64,000 bases of DNA from assembly GCF_039595395.1 (NCBI RefSeq), contig NZ_JBCNLP010000001.1, forward strand, positions 3,100,001-3,164,000, given 5' to 3'. The stretch comes from Novosphingobium sp. (lineage in GTDB: Bacteria > Pseudomonadota > Alphaproteobacteria > Sphingomonadales > Sphingomonadaceae). Made by a program: the position numbers and the translations under genes. The notes below the pieces were generated by a model that saw nothing but the letters and a program-made list of their open reading frames with translations, had not been told where the DNA came from and made no database searches. Shown here one piece after another: positions 60,533 to 64,000 of this stretch. The number at the start of each line of letters is the position of its first letter. Position 1 is the stretch's first letter.

Positions 60533-61936
60533 TCAGGTCCTTTTCTCCCATCCGCCGCCCAGCGCGCGGATCGCCGCCACGCTGGCGCGCGCCGTGTCGG
60601 CCCGCGCCATGGCCAGACGGTCAGCGGCGGCGAGCAGCGCGCGATCGGCATCAAGGACATCGATCAGCGACACTACACCGGCGCCATAGGCTTGTCGCGC
60701 CTGGTCGCGCGCTTTGGTCAGCGATGCAAGCTGTTGCTCGCGCAGGGCAATTTCGGCGCGGCCCTGCGCCAGACCGGTCAGGGCATTCTCGACATCCTCG
60801 GTGGCATGCAGCACCGCGCCGCGATAGAGCGCCAGCGCCTCGGCCTCCCGCCCGCGCGCCTGAGCCACCTGCGCATCGACCTTGCCGAAATCGAACAACC
60901 GCCAGCGCAGGCCCGCGCCGCCACTGGCCTGAAGCGCATTGCCGGTCAGCAGCCCCGCGCCGCCCACCGTGGCCACGCCCAGCAAGCCATCGAGCGAGAC
61001 ATGCGGGTAATATTCGGCCATGGCCACGCCGATCCGCGCATTGGCGGCGGCGACCTGCCGCTCCGCCGCGACCAGATCGGGGCGGCGGCGCATCAGTTCG
61101 GCAGGCTGAATGCTACCGCCCGGATCGGGGGCGAGCGGAATCGCCACGGCATTTGCCAAGGTTTCCGCCCCGCTGCCCGCCTGCTGGCCGCCCAGCACCG
61201 AGAGCCGGTTGATCTGCCCGGCAATCGCGGCTTGCAGCGGCGGAATGGAGGCCTCGATGCCCTGCTGCTCGCCCAAAGTGCGGTTGAGCGACAGGTCGGA
61301 GGCGACACCCTGATCGCTCTGCTGGCGGACCAGATCGACAAGCTGCTTTTCGGTCTGCAACTGCCCCTGCGCCACCGCCAGCCGCGCCTGAAGCCCGCGC
61401 AATTGCAGATAGGCGTCAACCGTTTCCGCCGCGATGCTGAGGCGCACCGCATCGGCATGGGCCTGCGTGGCGGCCAGATCGGCCCGTGCCGCCTCACGCC
61501 CGCGCCTCAGGCCCCCGAAGAGATCGATCTCCCAACTGGCCTGAGCGCCCATCTGATAGAGCGAATAATCCCTCGGAAAACCCAACTCGCGCGAGGCCGC
61601 GCCAAAGGGCGTCTGCAGCGAGGTCCGGTCACGCTCCGCCGAGGCCCCCACACCCACGGTGGGCAGCAGCGCCGCGCCCGCCGCTCTGGCGACTCCGCGC
61701 GCCTGGGTGATCCGCGCGGCGGCTGCGGCAATGTCCATATTCTGGGCCAGCGCCTGATCGACCAGAGCGTCCAGCACCGGGTCGTTGAAGCGCTTCCACC
61801 ATTGCGCCTCGGCCGGGGCGATGGTGGCGGGCGCATGATAGGCGGCGGTCAGCGCGACCTCGGGCTTGTGGTAATCCGGGCCAACGGTGCAGCCCGTGAG
61901 CAGGCTGGTGGCCAGCAATGCGGATAACAGTTTCAT
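60533..61936 (-). CDS. NodT-family outer-membrane efflux lipoprotein
   Basis: Outer-membrane channel of about 467 residues. Lipoprotein signal MKLLSALLATSLLTGC with lipobox LTGC, then two efflux repeats: EAQWWKRFNDPVLDALVDQA, DYSLYQMGAQASWEIDLFGG, ELMRRRPDLVAAERQVAAAN and ASGGAGLRWRLFDFGKVDAQ. AGGAGATG precedes the ATG at 61936. It lies 13 nt after emrB and 2 nt before the chosen tetR start. Confidence 0.9.
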   Translation of the reverse strand: MKLLSALLATSLLTGCTVGPDYHKPEVALTAAYHAPATIAPAEAQWWKRFNDPVLDALVDQALAQNMDIAAAAARITQARGVARAAGAALLPTVGVGASAERDRTSLQTPFGAASRELGFPRDYSLYQMGAQASWEIDLFGGLRRGREAARADLAATQAHADAVRLSIAAETVDAYLQLRGLQARLAVAQGQLQTEKQLVDLVRQQSDQGVASDLSLNRTLGEQQGIEASIPPLQAAIAGQINRLSVLGGQQAGSGAETLANAVAIPLAPDPGGSIQPAELMRRRPDLVAAERQVAAANARIGVAMAEYYPHVSLDGLLGVATVGGAGLLTGNALQASGGAGLRWRLFDFGKVDAQVAQARGREAEALALYRGAVLHATEDVENALTGLAQGRAEIALREQQLASLTKARDQARQAYGAGVVSLIDVLDADRALLAAADRLAMARADTARASVAAIRALGGGWEKRT

Positions 61937-61949
61937 GGACAACATCTCC

Positions 61950-63551
61950 TCAATGCGCCGCATCGGGCGGCGGCGGGGCGGCGTTGGCGGGCGGGCGGCA
62001 GAAGGGCACCATCACCAGCGCGCCGATGAACATCCAGGCCAGCAGGCGGAACACATCGTTGAAGGCCAGAGTCAGCGCCTCGCGCCCCGCCACACGGGCG
62101 AACAGGCCCTGAGCGGAAAGCAGCGCCTGATGCGGATCCGGGGCAATCGCGCCCATCCGCCCGGCCATGGCGGCGATGGTGTCGTTGATGGGGGCGGCGC
62201 CATGGGCCATGGCCTCGCCAAGGCGCAGGCTGTCGATGCGCGTGTGATCCTGCAGCAGCGTGTTGACCACGGCGATGCCGATGGCCCCGCCCAGATTGCG
62301 CATCAGATTGAACAGGCCCGAGGCATATTTGAGTTCGGCAGGCTGGAACCCGGCCAGCGCCATGGTCACGCTGGGCACGATGCACAGCATCATCGCAAAG
62401 CCGCGCAAGGCCTGACTGGGCGCCAGCTCCCAAAAGCCCCAATTGTTGGTCATGTTCGAGGACAGCCACAGGCTGAGGGCAAAGCAGCTCAGCCCCACGG
62501 TGATCATGATCCGCGCGTCCAGCCTCTGGCTGAGCGAGGCGGCCACCACCACGCTGAGCATCTGCGCCAGCCCCACCACGATCACCGTCTCACCGATCTG
62601 CAGCGAGTCGAAGCCCCTCACCTGCCCCAGATAGACCGGCACCAGATAGACCGCCGAATACATGCCCACCCCCAGCACCAGATTGAAAACGCAGGCAAAG
62701 GCGAATGTGGGCCGGCGAAAGGGGGAGAGCTTCACCAGCGGATTGGGCGAGAAGAAGGACCGCTCCAGAAAGAGCACAAACCCCACCAGCGAGCACCAGC
62801 CCGCCATGGCGATGGTCTGGTCGCCGAACCAGTCATGGCGCGGGCCTTCCTCCAGCACATATTCGAGGCCCGCCAGAAAGACGGCCATAGCGATCAGATG
62901 GCTCCAGTCGATGCGGGCGAAGAGTGCGGGCTGGGCGCGGTCGACGCGGATCACCTGCGATGACAAAACCGTCACCACGATGCCCGGCAGCACATTGATG
63001 AAGAACAGCCAGCGCCAGTCGAGCCAGTCGGTGATCGCCCCGCCCGCGCTGGGGCCCAGCGTGGGGGCCAGCACGCTGACCGCGCCGAGGATCGCCGGGA
63101 TCATCGCGCGCTGCTTGCCGGTGAAGATGGTGAAGGCGGTGGCAAACACCAGCGAGACCATCGTGCCCCCGGTAAAGCCCTGCGCCGCGCGAAAGGCGAT
63201 CATCGAGCCCATGTCCCAGCTCAAACCGCACATCAGGCTGAAAAAGGTGAAGCTGGCCGCCGAGAAGGTGAAGGCCCAGCGCGTCGACATCGCATGGGCC
63301 AGATAGCCCGAGAGCGGGATCATCACCAGTTCGGCCATCAGATAGGCGGTCTGCACCCAACTGATCTCGTCCGGCCCGGCGGCCAGCCCCGCCTGCACAT
63401 CGCGCAGCGAGGCCGAAACGATCTGAATGTCGAACAGGGCCATGAACTGCCCGAAGGCCATCACGGCCAGAATCAGGAATTTGCGCGGCGTGGGCATGCC
63501 CTGCGGGTCATGCGCCCAATCCTGCCCGATTCCTTTCAGCCAGCCTGTCAT
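61950..63551 (-). CDS. emrB: DHA2-family MFS drug exporter, EmrB type
   Basis: Inner-membrane antiporter of about 533 residues and 14 helices: MALFDIQIVSASLRDVQAGL, ISWVQTAYLMAELVMIPLSG, FRAAQGFTGGTMVSLVFATA, APTLGPSAGGAITDWLDWRW and FINVLPG. AAAGGG is the ribosome binding site for the ATG at 63551. First gene of the minus-strand operon and divergent from its adaptor gene, which is on the other strand, a layout different from the first pump. Confidence 0.9.
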   Translation of the reverse strand: MTGWLKGIGQDWAHDPQGMPTPRKFLILAVMAFGQFMALFDIQIVSASLRDVQAGLAAGPDEISWVQTAYLMAELVMIPLSGYLAHAMSTRWAFTFSAASFTFFSLMCGLSWDMGSMIAFRAAQGFTGGTMVSLVFATAFTIFTGKQRAMIPAILGAVSVLAPTLGPSAGGAITDWLDWRWLFFINVLPGIVVTVLSSQVIRVDRAQPALFARIDWSHLIAMAVFLAGLEYVLEEGPRHDWFGDQTIAMAGWCSLVGFVLFLERSFFSPNPLVKLSPFRRPTFAFACVFNLVLGVGMYSAVYLVPVYLGQVRGFDSLQIGETVIVVGLAQMLSVVVAASLSQRLDARIMITVGLSCFALSLWLSSNMTNNWGFWELAPSQALRGFAMMLCIVPSVTMALAGFQPAELKYASGLFNLMRNLGGAIGIAVVNTLLQDHTRIDSLRLGEAMAHGAAPINDTIAAMAGRMGAIAPDPHQALLSAQGLFARVAGREALTLAFNDVFRLLAWMFIGALVMVPFCRPPANAAPPPPDAAH

Positions 63552-63595
63552 CTTGGCCCTTTCCGCTTTCATCCCGAGAAATGCTCTCGACATAT

Positions 63596-63624
63596 ATGAC
63601 GGTCATCATTTAAATGACAATCAT
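63596..63624. promoter_or_regulatory. Candidate TetR operator
   Basis: Two copies of ATGACnRTCAT, at 63596-63606 (perfect, ATGACGGTCAT) and 63614-63624 (ATGACAATCAT), 18 bp apart in the 117-bp divergent promoter between emrB and emrA. Confidence 0.6.
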
Positions 63625-63668
63625 CATATTCGCAAGGGCGCATCTGGCCCGCACGTCAGGAGGTTTCG

Positions 63669-64000
63669 ATGAGTGAAGCGGTACAGAGCCCGGCGATGGC
63701 CCGGCAGGCACAGGGCGAACCCTTTGATCAGGCGCCCGAATCCACCCGGCGCGGCCCCGGCCAGCGCACGGTGATCGCATCGGCCGTGGCGTTGGCGGCG
63801 GCTCTGGCGGGGATCGGCTGGATCGCCATGAGCCCCTCCACCGAATCGACCGACGATGCCTATGTCGCCGCCGACTCGACCTCTGTGGCGCCCAAGGTGC
63901 GCGGGCTGGTCTCGGCGGTGCTGGTGCGTGACAATCAGGCGGTGCATGCGGGCGATCCGCTGGTCCGCATCGATCCCGAGGAGTTCGACGCCAGGCTGGC
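63669..64000 (+). CDS. emrA: HlyD/EmrA-type membrane fusion protein, cut by window end
   Basis: N-terminal 110 residues of an adaptor protein: a cytoplasmic lead, one membrane helix (VIASAVALAAALAGIGWIAM), the EmrA signature STDDAYVAADSTSVAPKVRG and the first lipoyl part VLVRDNQAVHAGDPLVRIDP. AGGAGG precedes the ATG at 63669. The 3' end lies outside the window. Divergent from emrB-nodT-tetR, with which it should form a pump. Confidence 0.9.
   Translation, partial: MSEAVQSPAMARQAQGEPFDQAPESTRRGPGQRTVIASAVALAAALAGIGWIAMSPSTESTDDAYVAADSTSVAPKVRGLVSAVLVRDNQAVHAGDPLVRIDPEEFDARL

Noticed and set aside
1..64000. tRNA, rRNA, CRISPR arrays, integrase or transposase genes
   Set aside because: I looked for them on both strands and saw none; the repeats present are operators and terminators rather than arrays.

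Overview
The window looks like chromosome of a GC-rich alphaproteobacterium of the Sphingomonadales, probably Novosphingobium-like. This is inference from gene content: three large TonB-dependent receptors, two NodT/EmrAB tripartite pumps, a dense mix of SDR, VOC, GST and AraC genes, and aromatic-acid style catabolism. I see no rRNA, tRNA, CRISPR array, intact insertion sequence or replication origin. The only obvious housekeeping gene is a trmL-like tRNA methyltransferase near 56 kb, so most of the window is accessory metabolism and stress defence.

Region 1 (1-13.6 kb) is a self-contained 2-hydroxy-acid/aromatic catabolic block. It holds an AraC regulator, an operon marR > ThDP decarboxylase > FMN 2-hydroxy-acid dehydrogenase on the minus strand, and on the plus strand an aldehyde dehydrogenase, a TonB receptor, a ketopantoate-reductase-family dehydrogenase, an aromatic-acid MFS importer and an alginate-export-type porin. 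The layout copies the logic of mandelate degradation (hydroxy acid > keto acid > aldehyde > acid). Three matching 20-bp operators, before marR, before the aldehyde dehydrogenase and before the MFS gene, tie the block to the MarR regulator. A low-GC gene-free stretch (13.65-14.3 kb) ends the block and the base composition changes there.

Region 2 (14.3-37 kb) is stress and detoxification: a NodT-EmrA-EmrB pump operon with a periplasmic cupin; an SDR; a GST and a glutathionyl-hydroquinone reductase divergent from a LysR gene that lacks a normal start codon; a nitric-oxide module (flavohaemoglobin, truncated haemoglobin, NsrR, NDH-2); a VOC protein; three AraC regulators with SDR, TonB receptor and aldo/keto reductase; an AhpD-like protein with an SDR; and a DUF4126 membrane protein. 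A cyanide-insensitive-type cytochrome bd oxidase (cydAB) follows at 37.1-39.5 kb.

Region 3 (39.6-54.8 kb) is the most interesting part: a LacI-controlled catabolic regulon. It has an HpcH/HpaI aldolase and amidase (overlapping genes), a TonB receptor, a LacI repressor, a histidinol-dehydrogenase-like enzyme, a bicupin, an alpha/beta hydrolase, a tandem SnoaL/NTF2 protein, an MFS transporter, an SDR, a second HisD-like enzyme resembling HpsN, and a second LacI repressor. The palindrome TTGCATTCGAATGCAA or close variants lies 45-67 bp before four separate start codons, which links genes on both strands into one regulon. No histidine-biosynthesis gene is nearby. I cannot name the substrate; this is my candidate for an undescribed pathway.

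Region 4 (54.9-64 kb) holds a secreted protein of unknown function, trmL, an RclR-like AraC regulator beside an AhpD-like protein and an RclC/YkgB-like membrane protein (reactive-chlorine-type defence), an ArgP-like LysR divergent from a LysE/ArgO exporter, and a second drug pump (TetR, NodT, EmrB, divergent EmrA cut off by the window end) with a candidate TetR operator in the divergent promoter.
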